Notes: a model not told the origin generated them from the letters alone. DNA of 64,000 nt from Hyphomonadaceae bacterium (GCA_016714495.1 JADKDU010000003.1:1-64000), one strand, 5' to 3'; positions 9,206 to 19,014 are shown, counted from the stretch's first letter. Made by a program: numbers and translations.

Positions 9206-10543
9206 TCACTGTTCGCGCATCGCTCGCCACAAGGTCTGGTTGAGCGGCTCGAGAAGATAGTCGAGCGCGGAGCGCTTGCGTAGAGACACCAGGATCTCGG
9301 CGGGTAGGCCCGGCCTTATTGCTTCCGCAAGGTCTGGGCTATTCTTGAAATCTGGCACTTCCAGCTGCATGTCGAACCACGCTTCGTTTGTCCGCGGGTC
9401 AACGAGTCGGTCCGGCGACACGCGCACGACGCGGGCTGAGTGGCTGAGCGCCATCCGACCACCCACGCCAACGAGCCGGACCTCCGCACTCATGCCAGGG
9501 CTGAGATCATCGGCATCCCGGGGGCTGATGCGCGCCTCGACCAGCAGCGTTCGCGCGGCGGGCACAATGTCGAGAATGGGCTCCCCCGGCGTGACGACAT
9601 CGCCCGCATTTCGAACGGCAATCGACAAGATGCGTCCGTCAGTCGTCGCCCGGATCTCGGCGCCGCTGAGTGTTGCTTCGGCAGCAGCGAGTTGTGGCTC
9701 AAGCTCCGCCAGCGTTCGATCGATGTCCGACAGCTGTGATCGCGTCTTCACCGACGCATCGTCTCGAAGGCGCGACTTCTCCAGCTCCAGTTCGGATTGC
9801 TTCTCCCCGAGCGATGCAGACTCCGCATCGATCCTCGCAAGCCGTTCTGTCAGCTGGGCGCGAAGTCCCTCGGCCTGGCGGAGACGCGGTAGCGTTGTCA
9901 GCCCCTTGGCGATGAGGCCCTTTGCAGTCTCGATCTCCTCATCGGCAAGTTGCGCCTGATCGGTCACCGCAACACGTTGGGCCGCGAGACCTACCAATTG
10001 CTCGGCGATCTGCGCCTGGCGCTGGTCGAGAATCTCCAGGCTTCCGCGCAAAGACGCCTGGCGAGCGTCGAGTTCCGACTGTCTGCGCTGCAGGGCTCCA
10101 GCCGCGTCCGGCGAGGTGTGCGACTGCCACTCACCCGGCGCGAGGATCTGCTCGGCCCCGGCGTCGGCCGCCAGAAGCTGGGCGCGTTGCGCCTCGAGTT
10201 CGACCCTTCGCGCCTGCATCGCCGCCACCTCGCCCGCAGCCTTTTGCGTATCGAGCCTGACAAGCAGGTCGCCACGGCGAACCTCGTCGCCCTCGGCGAC
10301 GAGCACAGCGAGCACGCGACCGCCTGTAACTGAAGCGATGGTTTCGCTTCTTCCCGTGACGATGACCGATCCCTGTCCGATGACCGCAGAATCGAGCGGA
10401 ACAAACGCAGCGGCTGCGCCAAGTCCGCCGAAAAAGAGCGCGATCGCAGACAGGCCGATCGCCAGCGCCTTTCCTCGGCCAGCGCGCTCGGCTTCTACAG
10501 CGTCTGCGCGGAGATCTGCCGCAGTGGCCCAGGCGTTGGTCAT
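9206..10543 (-). CDS. Type I secretion membrane fusion protein (HlyD family)
   Basis: About 445 residues from the ATG at 10543. A short cytoplasmic N-terminus is followed by one membrane segment (ALAIGLSAIALFFGGLGA), a first half-lipoyl strand (GGRVLAVLVAEGDEVRRGD), a long alpha-helical hairpin rich in Gln, Arg and Leu, the second half-lipoyl segment (TTDGRILSIAVRNAGDVV) and the conserved C-terminal barrel (VEARISPRDADDLSPGMSA). This is the periplasmic adaptor linking the ABC exporter to an outer membrane channel. A longer frame upstream to 10603 exists, but the ATG at 10543 overlaps a TGA of the ABC gene and is the better start. No TolC gene is adjacent. Confidence 0.9.
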   Translation of the reverse strand: MTNAWATAADLRADAVEAERAGRGKALAIGLSAIALFFGGLGAAAAFVPLDSAVIGQGSVIVTGRSETIASVTGGRVLAVLVAEGDEVRRGDLLVRLDTQKAAGEVAAMQARRVELEAQRAQLLAADAGAEQILAPGEWQSHTSPDAAGALQRRQSELDARQASLRGSLEILDQRQAQIAEQLVGLAAQRVAVTDQAQLADEEIETAKGLIAKGLTTLPRLRQAEGLRAQLTERLARIDAESASLGEKQSELELEKSRLRDDASVKTRSQLSDIDRTLAELEPQLAAAEATLSGAEIRATTDGRILSIAVRNAGDVVTPGEPILDIVPAARTLLVEARISPRDADDLSPGMSAEVRLVGVGGRMALSHSARVVRVSPDRLVDPRTNEAWFDMQLEVPDFKNSPDLAEAIRPGLPAEILVSLRKRSALDYLLEPLNQTLWRAMREQ

Positions 10544-12245
10544 TGTGTCCCGCGGACTGGGATCCCGTGCGATTGCCGCCGAAGACGACGCGGCGCGGCG
10601 CAAGCGCCTCGCGTGGAACGTCTACAATCCGGCCGTCGCGAATAGCCAGCAGCCTGTCCGCGACCCGCATCACGCTCATGCGATGGGCGATGACGATGAC
10701 GGCTGCGCCGCGCGCCTTGGCCGCGTCGATGGCGCGGATGAGTGCGGCTTCGCCTTGGTCATCGAGATGGGCATTGGGCTCGTCAAGGATCAGGAGCGCC
10801 GGCGTGCGGTAGAGTGCGCGCGCCAGTGCGACGCGCTGCGCCTGGCCATGCGAGAGGCCGCGCCCGCCCATGCCCAGCACCGTATCGTAGCCTTGTGGCA
10901 GCCGCGAGATCAGATCGTGGACGCCAGCCGCCTGCGCAGCTTCCACCACGAGTTGCGTCCGAGTCCGTGGATCGACTTCCTCGAACCGCGAAATGTTGTC
11001 GGCAATCGTGCCGGAAAAGAGCGCGATATCCTGCGGCAGGTATCCCGTGTGCCGCCCCAACCAGGCGTCATCCCAGCTCGTGATGTCGGTTCCGTCGATG
11101 CGGATAACGCCTTCAGTGGCGGTCAGCACGCCTGCCGCCGCGCGCGCGAGGCTGGACTTTCCCGTTCCCGAGGCTCCAATCACGCCGATCGCCTGACCCG
11201 GCGCGACGGAGAATGTAACCTGGTGAAGAAGGGGCCGCTCGCCGGCCGTGGCTGCGATGGCCACCGCTTCGAAGTCGAGCCGGCCGGATGGGTTCGGCAG
11301 CTGCGTACGCGGCGTCCGGCTTGCACTGCGCCCAAGCGTAACCGTGAGAGTGCGCATCGCCTTGAGCCCCGCCATTGCGGGGCGCCACGCATGCGCAAGT
11401 TGTTCGACAGGTCCAAGAGCGCGCGACGACATGATCGACACGGCGATCAGTGCGCCGGGCGAGATCTGTTTCTCGATTGCAAGCACGGCGCCTGTCGCCA
11501 GGACGGCCATCTGCAGGCCGATCCGCATGGCGCGGGAGAGGGAGGCGAACAGGCCGCCCGTTTCGGCGTGCGTGGATCGCGTGATCAGCCGGGCGCGCTC
11601 GTAGCGGGCGGCAAGTCCCTGTCCCATGCCCAGGGCTCGAACAACGTCATGCCTGGTCCACTCATGCTCCTGCGCGCCCAGCATCAGCGAGCCGCTTTCG
11701 GTCGCCTGTCCCCGTCCCTGGAAGAACGCTGGGACCAGCGCCAACGCCACCCCAGCCAGTATCAGCGCAGCAATGAGGGGATGGATCAGCGCAGCGGCGC
11801 AGATGAACAGGGGTGTCCAAGGTGCATCCATAAGCGGCAGGAAATGCTGGCCCGATACAGCGCCGCGTACAGCCTCCAATGCCCGCAACGGCGGCGGTTG
11901 ATCCGCCGGATGGCCGGTCGCTTCGTGAAGTTGAGCCGCGGCCGCCAGACCGGTAAGGTGAGCCTCGAATTCGCGCGCTGCATGCTGCATCACCCGGCCG
12001 CGCACCCAGTCCAGCACGCCGATCATCACGACTGCCGCCAGCGCCGCCGTCGAAAGCGCAGCCAGCGTAGCCAATCCGCCGGTCGGCAGCACGCGATCGT
12101 AAATCTGCATCATGAACAGGCTCGGCGCAAAGTAGAGCAGGTTCAGGAAGCCAGAAACGACAAACGCCCAGAACAGTGCCGACCGGAGCGCGCCAAACGC
12201 TCCGGCCGGCCTTGTCAGTTCCAGGCTTGCATTAGAGGAGCGCAT
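10540..12245 (-). CDS. Type I secretion ABC permease/ATPase (PrtD-like)
   Basis: Starts at ATG 12245. A transmembrane domain begins with FWAFVVSGFLNLLYFAPSLF and MQIYDRVLPTGG, the hallmark of type I exporters for RTX proteins without a C39 peptidase domain. The nucleotide-binding domain has Walker A (GASGTGKSS), a Q-loop (YLPQDIALFSG), a signature LSHGQ in place of LSGGQ, Walker B (ALLILDEPNAHLD) and an H-loop histidine (IAHRMS). In the given sequence the frame does not stop at the natural place but runs on to 10131 inside the adaptor gene. A one-base shift at about 10555-10640 would end it at TGA 10540-10542, overlapping the adaptor ATG. It energises export of the RTX protein encoded just upstream. 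Confidence 0.88.
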
Positions 12246-12292
12246 TGGCCCGTCGCCCGCGTGGAGGTGATCCACACGGGCTCTCCCTTCGT

Positions 12293-13966
12293 TCACATGA
12301 TGAAGTCGCTGGGATCGATCTGCGCAATCGAGACGCCTTCGAGCGTGACGGAGAATGCCCCGCCCTGATTGTCCATGAAGTTGAACGTGACCCATCCCTG
12401 CGGCGTGGTCGAGAGATAGCCGTCCCAACCAGCGACCTGGGACACGTCAAGCTGGTCGAGGCCGTTCTCGAAGTTTTGAATCGTGTACGTTTGGGTGGTG
12501 GGTGTCAGGACGTGAACGTCATACTGTCCATTGCCGCCATTGATGGGCAGCGGCGCGGGGATCAGGCTTGCGCTACCCCCGATGAAGTCGGTCACCGACA
12601 GCGGCTGGCCGGCGCCAACGCCCTGCAACTTGATGGTCACCACTTCGTTATTGAGGCCTGTCAGCGTCAGCGTGGTGAAAGTGGGGGTGGCTGTCGCCGA
12701 TCCAGTCCAGTATGGGCTGATCCCGTTCTGATCGAAGCCGAAGGCGGTGAGATCGAGCTTGTCCACACCGAGATCGAAATCGCCAATCGTAACCGAGCCG
12801 GCGTTGGTGCGGATCTCGAAGATGTCGGCGGCATAGTCGCCGAATCCATTCAGACGATCATAGTTTCCATAGAGAGAGTCATTCCCCCCATCGGCGATCA
12901 GTCGATCCGAGCCGGCGCCGCCCCACAATTCGTCATTGCCAAGCCCGCCAGCCAGCACGTCGGCCCCGGCTGCTCCCATCAGGTAGTTGTTCGCCCCGTC
13001 GCCGGTCAGCGTGTCCGAGCCAGCGCTGCCCGAGAGATGGTCGATGTTCGCCAGCGTTCCGAAATTGTTGGCGTCAATCGAGTAGGTGTTCGTCGCAAGG
13101 CTTGCGGTCACCACCGAGACGTCGCTGAAGTCCGCAGTGTCGTTGGCGCCGGTTCCGCCATCAAGGACGTCAACGCCCAGGGAGGCGTATAGCGTGTCGG
13201 TGGAATCGCCGCCATTGATGACGTTGTTCGCAGCATTGCCATGGATGAAATCGCTATAGTCGCCGCCGATTACGTTCTCGAAGTTGGAAACGGTGTCGGT
13301 GCCGACTGTCTGGGCGCTCCATTGCTGCGTGACGACGCCTGTTGCGAGGTTGATGAAGTTGTGTGCCTGGACACCAGCATAGCTCAGCGTGTCGATACCG
13401 CCCCCGCCGTTCAGGATGTCGTTGCCGAGACCGCCATTGATCGTGTTGCTGGCGTTGTTGCCCGTGAGCGTGTCGTTCTGGGAGGAGCCAACCAGGTTCT
13501 CGATCCCGGACATCTGGCCAGAACCGAACGCGGAACTGTAGGCGCCCGTGGCGAGGTTTGCACTCACACCGCTGGTGAAGACCGAAAAATCGACCGTGTC
13601 AGTGTCCGCGCCGCCCGAAAGCGTATCGAAACCTGCGGTCGCGATGATCAGGTCGGCGCCGGCCCCGCCCTGGATCGTGTTGTTTCCGGCATTGCCCTTG
13701 AGCGTATCGTTGAAGCTCGAACCGCGCAGGTTCTCGATCTCGATGAGGATATCGTTGCCCTGGCCTGTCGCCACGCCGAGCGTGAGGTCGGCGTTGACGG
13801 CCGCGCCGCCAGCGTAAGTTGCGGTATCCACACCAGAGCCGCCAATCAGGGTGTCATCGCCCAGTCCGCCGAACAGCGTGTCGTTGCCACCTCGCCCGTT
13901 GATAGTGTCTGCGGCTGCGGTCCCCGTCAGCGTGTTTGCATTGTTGTTGCCGTTGATGTTCGCCAC
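12293..13966 (-). CDS. RTX (haemolysin-type calcium-binding repeat) secreted protein
   Basis: A 557-residue acidic protein built from repeated GGxGxDxLxGG-type nonapeptides in several blocks (GRGGNDTLFGGLGDDTLIGG near residues 24-43, then around 95, 165, 325-365), separated by beta-rich linkers (IENLRGSSFNDTLKGN, IENLVGSSQNDTLTGN). It has no N-terminal signal peptide, as expected for a type I substrate with C-terminal recognition, and ends in a hydrophobic DFIM. Such proteins fold on calcium binding outside the cell; this one shows no added protease or lipase domain, so an adhesin or surface-layer role is as likely as toxicity. The exporter genes follow directly. Confidence 0.9.
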   Translation of the reverse strand: MANINGNNNANTLTGTAAADTINGRGGNDTLFGGLGDDTLIGGSGVDTATYAGGAAVNADLTLGVATGQGNDILIEIENLRGSSFNDTLKGNAGNNTIQGGAGADLIIATAGFDTLSGGADTDTVDFSVFTSGVSANLATGAYSSAFGSGQMSGIENLVGSSQNDTLTGNNASNTINGGLGNDILNGGGGIDTLSYAGVQAHNFINLATGVVTQQWSAQTVGTDTVSNFENVIGGDYSDFIHGNAANNVINGGDSTDTLYASLGVDVLDGGTGANDTADFSDVSVVTASLATNTYSIDANNFGTLANIDHLSGSAGSDTLTGDGANNYLMGAAGADVLAGGLGNDELWGGAGSDRLIADGGNDSLYGNYDRLNGFGDYAADIFEIRTNAGSVTIGDFDLGVDKLDLTAFGFDQNGISPYWTGSATATPTFTTLTLTGLNNEVVTIKLQGVGAGQPLSVTDFIGGSASLIPAPLPINGGNGQYDVHVLTPTTQTYTIQNFENGLDQLDVSQVAGWDGYLSTTPQGWVTFNFMDNQGGAFSVTLEGVSIAQIDPSDFIM

Positions 13967-14127
13967 GTTCCTTACCCCTTACTGAGCCCTCGTCGTCGTG
14001 GGCACCATCTCTCGAGCAGCAGGGGCTCTCAACCGCCACAGATATGGCAGGCAATTGAATTTGTTACAGTTTCAATGAACTCGTCAGCGCAAAGCGCAGC
14101 GGTCTCAAACCGCAACGGAACTAGGCT

Positions 14128-14784
14128 TCATACCTTGAGCTGGCCCGAGCGCATCGCGGAATAGACAGCCTCGCCGCGAGAATTGACTGCGAGTTTCCGG
14201 TAGATCGATTTCACATGATTCCCGACGGTCAGGGGCGAGATCTCGAGCGTCCGTGCTGCTTCCTTGTAGGAGGCGCCCTTGGCGAACAGCTTCAGCAGCT
14301 CAATTTCGCGCGGCGTCAGGAAGACGCCGCCTTCGGCCGGCTGCGGCGCGGCCTCAGGCGCCCGTAGGGAATCCAGAAGGTAGACAGCGGCCGCCGGGCT
14401 TACTGGCGCGCCGCCAGCGAGCGTCGCCTCTATGCCAGCCAGGATCGTCGCCGCATTCGAATCCTTCAGCAGGTAGCCGTCCGCTCCTGCGCGTAACGCT
14501 GCAACGACCGTCTCGCGATCTCCAAAGGTCGTAACCATCAGCACTAGCGTGGCATGGCTGGCCTTGAGTTCGGGGATGATGGTCAGTCCGCTGCCGTCTG
14601 GCAGGCCTACGTCTAGCAACGTCAGGTGCGGCTTGCAGCCTATCTGTTGTCGCGCGGCGGCGAGGCTCGAAGCAATGCCAGCCACTTCAAGGTTCGGGCT
14701 TGACCTGACAATGTCGTTGAAGTGCGCAGAGACGATCGGATCGTCATCGACGATCATGATCCGGCTTGGTCCAGGTGCGGTCAT
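14128..14784 (-). CDS. NarL/LuxR-type response regulator
   Basis: A 218-residue protein with a receiver domain (acidic pocket MIVDDDP, phospho-acceptor in LTLLDVGLPDGSG, threonine and lysine positions in VTTFG and LLKDS) and a C-terminal LuxR helix-turn-helix (LTPREIELLKLFAKGASYKE, then TVGNHVKSIYRKL). Its ATG overlaps the TGA of the kinase gene upstream (14781-14784), so the pair is coupled. It probably controls the neighbouring RTX and secretion genes, which lie in the same direction just downstream. Confidence 0.92.
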   Translation of the reverse strand: MTAPGPSRIMIVDDDPIVSAHFNDIVRSSPNLEVAGIASSLAAARQQIGCKPHLTLLDVGLPDGSGLTIIPELKASHATLVLMVTTFGDRETVVAALRAGADGYLLKDSNAATILAGIEATLAGGAPVSPAAAVYLLDSLRAPEAAPQPAEGGVFLTPREIELLKLFAKGASYKEAARTLEISPLTVGNHVKSIYRKLAVNSRGEAVYSAMRSGQLKV

Positions 14785-16736
14785 GCTGAAATCCGCCTCG
14801 GGTGAGGGCTTGTGTCGCCGGGCGGCAGGTCGAGTGTCACCGTAACGCCCTCATTCGAATGGACGACGGATATCCGTGCGCCGATGGCGGCAGCCCGCGA
14901 CTGCATGTTGGCAAGACCCCGCCCGGTGCCGGCCAGCACAGCTTGTGCGCCACGGGTCGCGAGACCATTGTCGCTGACCGTGATGCGGACACCGTCGGCG
15001 GCGGGCGACGGCTCGATCAGGACGTGGATTCTGTCGCCTCCGGAATGCTTCAGCGCGTTCGTCACCGCCTCCTGGAGAATTCGAAAGACTTGCAGGGTAG
15101 GCCGCGGCCCATACTCGGGAAAGTCGGAACGATAGCGATCGTCCCAATCAAGCGTGAAGCCAGCCGCGTCGATGCGCGGCGTCATCCGGTCCCTGAACAG
15201 GGAGAGGGCCGCGAACAGCGACTCGCCGACACTATCCATCGAGGCGATGATCAGGCGCATCTCATCGATCACCGACTGGAGACCTTCCGCCAATCTGTCC
15301 GGCTTCACCTCGCCGCGCCGGGCGGCGAGCAGCATGGACATCAGCTGGCTTCCCAGGCCGTCATGCATGTCCCGAAGAATGCGTTGGCGTTCGTCGGCGT
15401 GGGCCTGAAAGCGAACGAGATCACGCTCGCGCGCGTGCGCTTCGGAGAGTTCTGCTTCGCGCTGGGCCAGCCTGCCAGCTAGCACCTGATTGATCTGGTC
15501 GGCGGAACGAAACAGCCGCACGCTGCGCGCAAAGAATGCAACGACAAGCGCCAAAATCAGGAATGGCGCGGTGCGGCTGAGGTAGCCCGTCGTCTGCTGC
15601 CAGAAAAATTCGTTTGCGAATTCGAGCACAGCAAGCAGTGCGATCAGGCAAAAGATCGCAACTTCCCAGTGGCGCTGGTCGCCATGACGGAACATGTGCC
15701 AGAGCAGGCGCACGACAGTGAGTCCCATGAAGACAGAACCCAGTATGTTGAGCGCTTCACTCGCGAGATCGAAGCCTTCGCCGGTTGGCATGAACCACAG
15801 CGCATAGGCGAAGAAGCCAGACATAGCCGCAAGTGCGGCGAGGCAAGCCGGCCCCAGCCATGCGATCGACCGCTCCGTCCAGCGGTCAGCGAAGTGGAGC
15901 CAGGCGACCGGCAGGGCCGACGTGACGCAGAAGTAGTAAAGCAACCGAACGTTGCCGCTAAAAGGCGGTTCAGACCAGGAATAGTAGTGCGCCTTCAGCG
16001 TCCATGACAGGATCAGAAGGAACACGGCAAGCGCAAAGCCCTTGTTCTCCGACTGCAGCACAAGGACCAGCGCGAAGCCCGCCAGCACGAATCCGGCGAC
16101 GATGCAGATCACCAGGAACGGCCCCAGCATGAAGGCCTGAAGTGCGTAGGCGTTTTCGATCTCGCCCCATGGCCCGACTATGGGATTGCCCAGGTCGAAA
16201 TAGGGCATCGCGTCGCGCACCATAATGTAGTCGACTTGGTTCCGCCCTGGCCGCACCTGGCCCGCGGATATGAACTCGATGCGCCGGTCGTTGGCGTGGT
16301 ACGTGTTGCGGCCCAATTCCATTCGGCCGCGTTGGATGGCTACCTGACCGTTCACCAGCACCTGGAAGTTGTCAGCGAAAATCTGGGGAAGGATACCAAG
16401 CCCGTCGGCGGGAGGGATCGGGACGTCGATCCAGAAGCGGACCGCCTGATAGCCGGGCTCGCAGCAGGCATACCAGCCGGGCCCCTCGATCGGAGCGAAC
16501 TCGGCCTCGGCAAGTCCGGCAGCGTCAGGGGATTCTAGGCTGGCGGCTTGCCAGCCGCCGAGCTCATATTCTGTATGTGGCGCGTGCCCACGCGTGAACA
16601 AGACAGGATTGAGCAGTACCCAGAATGTGGCCTGCACTACAGCGATCGCAACGGCCAACCGAAATAGGTCGACTACTCGAATGCCGGGCGGCAGCCGTAT
16701 GGCTAGCCAGCGCTTGTCTTGCCGATCGGCCGACAT
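14781..16736 (-). CDS. Membrane sensor histidine kinase (HisKA_3 type, 7TM)
   Basis: About 651 residues from the ATG at 16736 (an alternative start lies 11 codons upstream at 16769). Layout: an N-terminal membrane helix, an extracytoplasmic beta domain of about 170 residues (GYQAVRFWIDVPIPP, FQVLVNGQVAIQRG), a block of about seven membrane helices, a short coiled coil, the HisKA_3 dimerisation motif (RILRDMHDGLGSQLM, phospho-His in DMHDG) and an ATPase domain (NALKHSGG, GTGRGLANMQSRA). The arrangement resembles 7TM-DISM receptor kinases that sense extracellular ligands. It pairs with the LuxR-type regulator overlapping its stop. Confidence 0.9.
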   Translation of the reverse strand: MSADRQDKRWLAIRLPPGIRVVDLFRLAVAIAVVQATFWVLLNPVLFTRGHAPHTEYELGGWQAASLESPDAAGLAEAEFAPIEGPGWYACCEPGYQAVRFWIDVPIPPADGLGILPQIFADNFQVLVNGQVAIQRGRMELGRNTYHANDRRIEFISAGQVRPGRNQVDYIMVRDAMPYFDLGNPIVGPWGEIENAYALQAFMLGPFLVICIVAGFVLAGFALVLVLQSENKGFALAVFLLILSWTLKAHYYSWSEPPFSGNVRLLYYFCVTSALPVAWLHFADRWTERSIAWLGPACLAALAAMSGFFAYALWFMPTGEGFDLASEALNILGSVFMGLTVVRLLWHMFRHGDQRHWEVAIFCLIALLAVLEFANEFFWQQTTGYLSRTAPFLILALVVAFFARSVRLFRSADQINQVLAGRLAQREAELSEAHARERDLVRFQAHADERQRILRDMHDGLGSQLMSMLLAARRGEVKPDRLAEGLQSVIDEMRLIIASMDSVGESLFAALSLFRDRMTPRIDAAGFTLDWDDRYRSDFPEYGPRPTLQVFRILQEAVTNALKHSGGDRIHVLIEPSPAADGVRITVSDNGLATRGAQAVLAGTGRGLANMQSRAAAIGARISVVHSNEGVTVTLDLPPGDTSPHPRRISA

Positions 16737-16869
16737 TCCTGAAAGGCATCCTGTGTAAACAGCTCCCAATCAACTGGCATACTCATGGTGCCATCAACAA
16801 CAGCCAACACCATATTCGTGGTGCTGGACTCGCGCGGGTGTTTATCCGCACCCTACCGATCGTCGACAC

Positions 16870-17272
16870 TTGAACTCCTGCATTTTCTGCTCTCGCCGCC
16901 AGATGTGGGTACGTGAACTGTATGCGCGATTTTTTTGACGCAGCGGCCTGCGATTGTGGTGAAGGATTGTCAGATTAACTGGGTGCAGTTTTCTTGACCC
17001 TTCGACAAGCATGCGGTGGTGGCGCCACCGCCCTGCTCCCGACAGATTCCAAGCGCGCACGCAGTACACGCAAGGCTCCGCGGTTCAGCAGATGCCGTGG
17101 CAAGCGAGCATCTCTTCAACGTCCCGCAGGCTGAGCGTTAGAAGTAGAGCCAGACCGCATGCTGAATCACGGCCGACAGGAAGCCGTGCCTCTTGCACTA
17201 AATTCGCGTCATTGGGGTCTCCCGCAAGCCAATAGCCACGGCCTTTGCAGAGATTGGTTAGCGTTAGTCTGA
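16870..17272 (-). mobile_element. IS6-family remnants, one internally deleted
   Basis: At 16870-16915 the minus strand reads RREQKMQEFKCRRS, like the C-terminal IS6 motif RRRERKMQGFKS at 39.1 kb. From 16966 (ATTGTCAGATTAACTGG) a terminal end is followed by tail sequence (CGCCACCGCCCTGCTCCCG) and then, without the transposase core, by the head end encoding LTLSLRDVEEMLACHGIC. The second copy is therefore an internally deleted derivative of about 307 bases. It ends at GTCTGA 17267-17272, where IS110 is inserted. Confidence 0.65.
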
Positions 17273-18641
17273 TGGGGTGGACGGCCCCTGTGTCCGGCGT
17301 CGATGCGCCATAGGGTGGTCGTTGTTGAAGCAACCGCCACAGCCGGAGCCGTCCACCATCAAGATTATCACAATTGGGATCGATCTTGCCAAGTCGGTGT
17401 TCCAAATTCACGGCGTTGACGCAGGGGGCGCAGTCGCCGTCAGGAAGAAGCTTCGCCGCGCCGAGGTGCTGAAGTTCTTCGAAGGTCTGCCACCGTGCCT
17501 GGTGGGCATGGAAGCGTGCGCGACGGCGCACTTCTGGGCGCGGGAGATCGGCGCGCTTGGTCACGACGTGCGGCTGATGCCGCCGAGCTATGTAAAGGCC
17601 TATGTGCGCCGCCAGAAGAATGACGCCGCCGACGCCGAGGCGATCTGCGAGGCGGTTACCCGACCGACCATGCGCTTCGTGCCGGTCAAGAGCGCCGAGC
17701 GCCAGGGCGTGCTGGTGCTGCACCGGACACGCGATTTGCTGGTTCGCCAGCGCACCATGCTGATCAACGCCATCCGCGGTCATTGCGCCGAGTTCGGGAT
17801 GATCGCGCCGCAGGGGGCGTACCGGGCGAGTGACCTCATCGAGCAGGTCCGAGACGCGGAAGGGTCTGTTCTACCCGACCTTGCTCGATCAGCTCTACTG
17901 ATGCTGGCTGAACAGCTCGATGCGTTGGCTGTGCAGATCCACGCCCTCGAGCGACGTCTGCTGGTCTGGCATCGCCAGGCCGAGGCGAGCCAGCGCCTTG
18001 CAACCATCCCCGGCGTTGGCATCATCACCGCAACCGCGCTCGCCGCGTCCGTGACGGACCCGCATCTGTTCCGCTCCGGCCGGGAGTTTGCGGCGTTCCT
18101 TGGGCTGGTCCCGCGTCAGAACGCCTCTGGCGGCAAGGATCGTCTCGGTCGGATATCGAAAATGGGCGATGGCTATCTAAGAAAGCTGCTCGTCGTCGGC
18201 GCAACTTCGGTGATCCGTCGGGCGGGCGACAACACGTCAGCGACAGGCGCCTGGTTGCGGACCCTAATGGAGCGCAAGCCCGCCCGAGTGGTTACCATCG
18301 CCATGGCCAACAAAACCGCCCGCATCGCCTGGGCCGTGCTTTCACGCAGGGAGGACTATCGCGCGTCAGCAATAACCTAACCAAGATCGCAGCGACCAAG
18401 ACCGCTGCTCCAGACTGCGAGGGAGCAATTGCGCTGATGAGGATCGAGAAGCGGACCGCAGAAGAAGACAACCCGTGGTGCTGTCGGAGCATGAAGCTCG
18501 ATAGTCTGAGAGGGACTTCTCAGCGGACTCCATCAGGGCCAGCGGCCCGCTACACGCCGCGCAAACAGGCCGGACAGATGACCGCACCCGACAGATCTTC
18601 AACTCGGCTCAACTTTCCCCTTGCAGCCCAGGGGCCATCCA
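17273..18641 (+). mobile_element. IS110-family insertion sequence
   Basis: The left limit is the junction TCTGA/TGGGGTGG at 17272/17273; the right limit is near GGGGCCATCCA/CAG at 18641. The left junction is supported by a second copy whose outer end also begins TGGGGTGG. Right of the element the sequence resumes with CAG, as expected if the target was TGA/CAGC at the end of an IS6 element. The element is about 1.37 kb and carries one transposase. Confidence 0.75.
17277..18380 (+). CDS. IS110-family transposase
   Basis: A DEDD (RuvC-like) transposase. The N-terminal catalytic domain has GIDLAKSVFQIHGVD, MEACATAHFWARE and the KNDAADAEAICEA acidic pair; the C-terminal transposase_20 domain has LATIPGVGIITATALA and FAAFLGLVPRQNASGG, including the conserved serine region. 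The open frame begins at GTG 17277; the true start may be further in, because conserved sequence begins only around codon 28 and no ATG precedes it. It appears intact. A truncated relative lies at 28606-28993. Confidence 0.93.
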   Translation: MDGPCVRRRCAIGWSLLKQPPQPEPSTIKIITIGIDLAKSVFQIHGVDAGGAVAVRKKLRRAEVLKFFEGLPPCLVGMEACATAHFWAREIGALGHDVRLMPPSYVKAYVRRQKNDAADAEAICEAVTRPTMRFVPVKSAERQGVLVLHRTRDLLVRQRTMLINAIRGHCAEFGMIAPQGAYRASDLIEQVRDAEGSVLPDLARSALLMLAEQLDALAVQIHALERRLLVWHRQAEASQRLATIPGVGIITATALAASVTDPHLFRSGREFAAFLGLVPRQNASGGKDRLGRISKMGDGYLRKLLVVGATSVIRRAGDNTSATGAWLRTLMERKPARVVTIAMANKTARIAWAVLSRREDYRASAIT

Positions 18642-18668
18642 CAGATCACAGCACCCTTTCGGAAGACC

Positions 18669-18935
18669 TCAGCGCCGGAAAACGCTGACGAGCTCTTCGA
18701 TGACCTTTTCCTGTTCTGAAGCGTTCTTCGAGTTCATGGCCCGGTGCACGCAATGGCCAAGGTGCTGACGTAGAAGGTCACTTTCGATGCGCGCTAGCGC
18801 AGCGCGGGCCGCCTCGATCTGTGTCACGACCTCAATGCAGTAGCGATCCGCTTCGACCATTTGGGCGATGCCACGCACCTGCCCTTCGACACGGTTCAAG
18901 TTCTTCAAAACTTTCTGGGAAACCGCTTTGTCCAT
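18669..18935 (-). CDS. csoR: Copper-sensing repressor, CsoR family
   Basis: An 88-residue all-helical regulator from ATG 18935. It has the family layout and the Cu(I)-binding Cys-His-Cys set: Cys in DRYCIEVVTQ, then His and Cys in HLGHCVHRA. CsoR tetramers bind GC-rich operators and release them when Cu(I) binds. It is divergent from copA with two candidate operators between them, one touching its own start, so it probably represses both itself and copA. The longer frame upstream crosses the promoter and is not used. The FrmR/RcnR alternative is less likely given copA next door. Confidence 0.9.
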   Translation of the reverse strand: MDKAVSQKVLKNLNRVEGQVRGIAQMVEADRYCIEVVTQIEAARAALARIESDLLRQHLGHCVHRAMNSKNASEQEKVIEELVSVFRR

Positions 18936-18936
18936 T

Positions 18937-18979
18937 ATACCCCTCCCGGGTACTTGATTCGATACCCCTCGGGGGTATA
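18937..18979. promoter_or_regulatory. Double CsoR-type operator between csoR and copA
   Basis: Two G/C-tract palindromes lie 25 bases apart: ATACCCCTCCCGGGTAC at 18937-18953 and ATACCCCTCGGGGGTATA at 18962-18979. The TACCCC...GGGGTA form matches known CsoR operators. The first abuts the csoR start codon; the second lies 36 bases before the copA start. Confidence 0.8.
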
Positions 18980-19014
18980 TGGATTGAGTGAAGAATGCAA
19001 GCCCGGAGGGCGCC

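Noticed and set aside
10116..12368. A 750-residue plus-strand open frame across the ABC exporter gene
   Set aside because: It is antisense to a clear ABC transporter with Walker motifs; its own sequence is low-complexity and Arg/Ala-rich without any domain.
12245..14164. Long plus-strand frames over the RTX gene
   Set aside because: They mirror the RTX repeats on the other strand; high GC gives long antisense frames.
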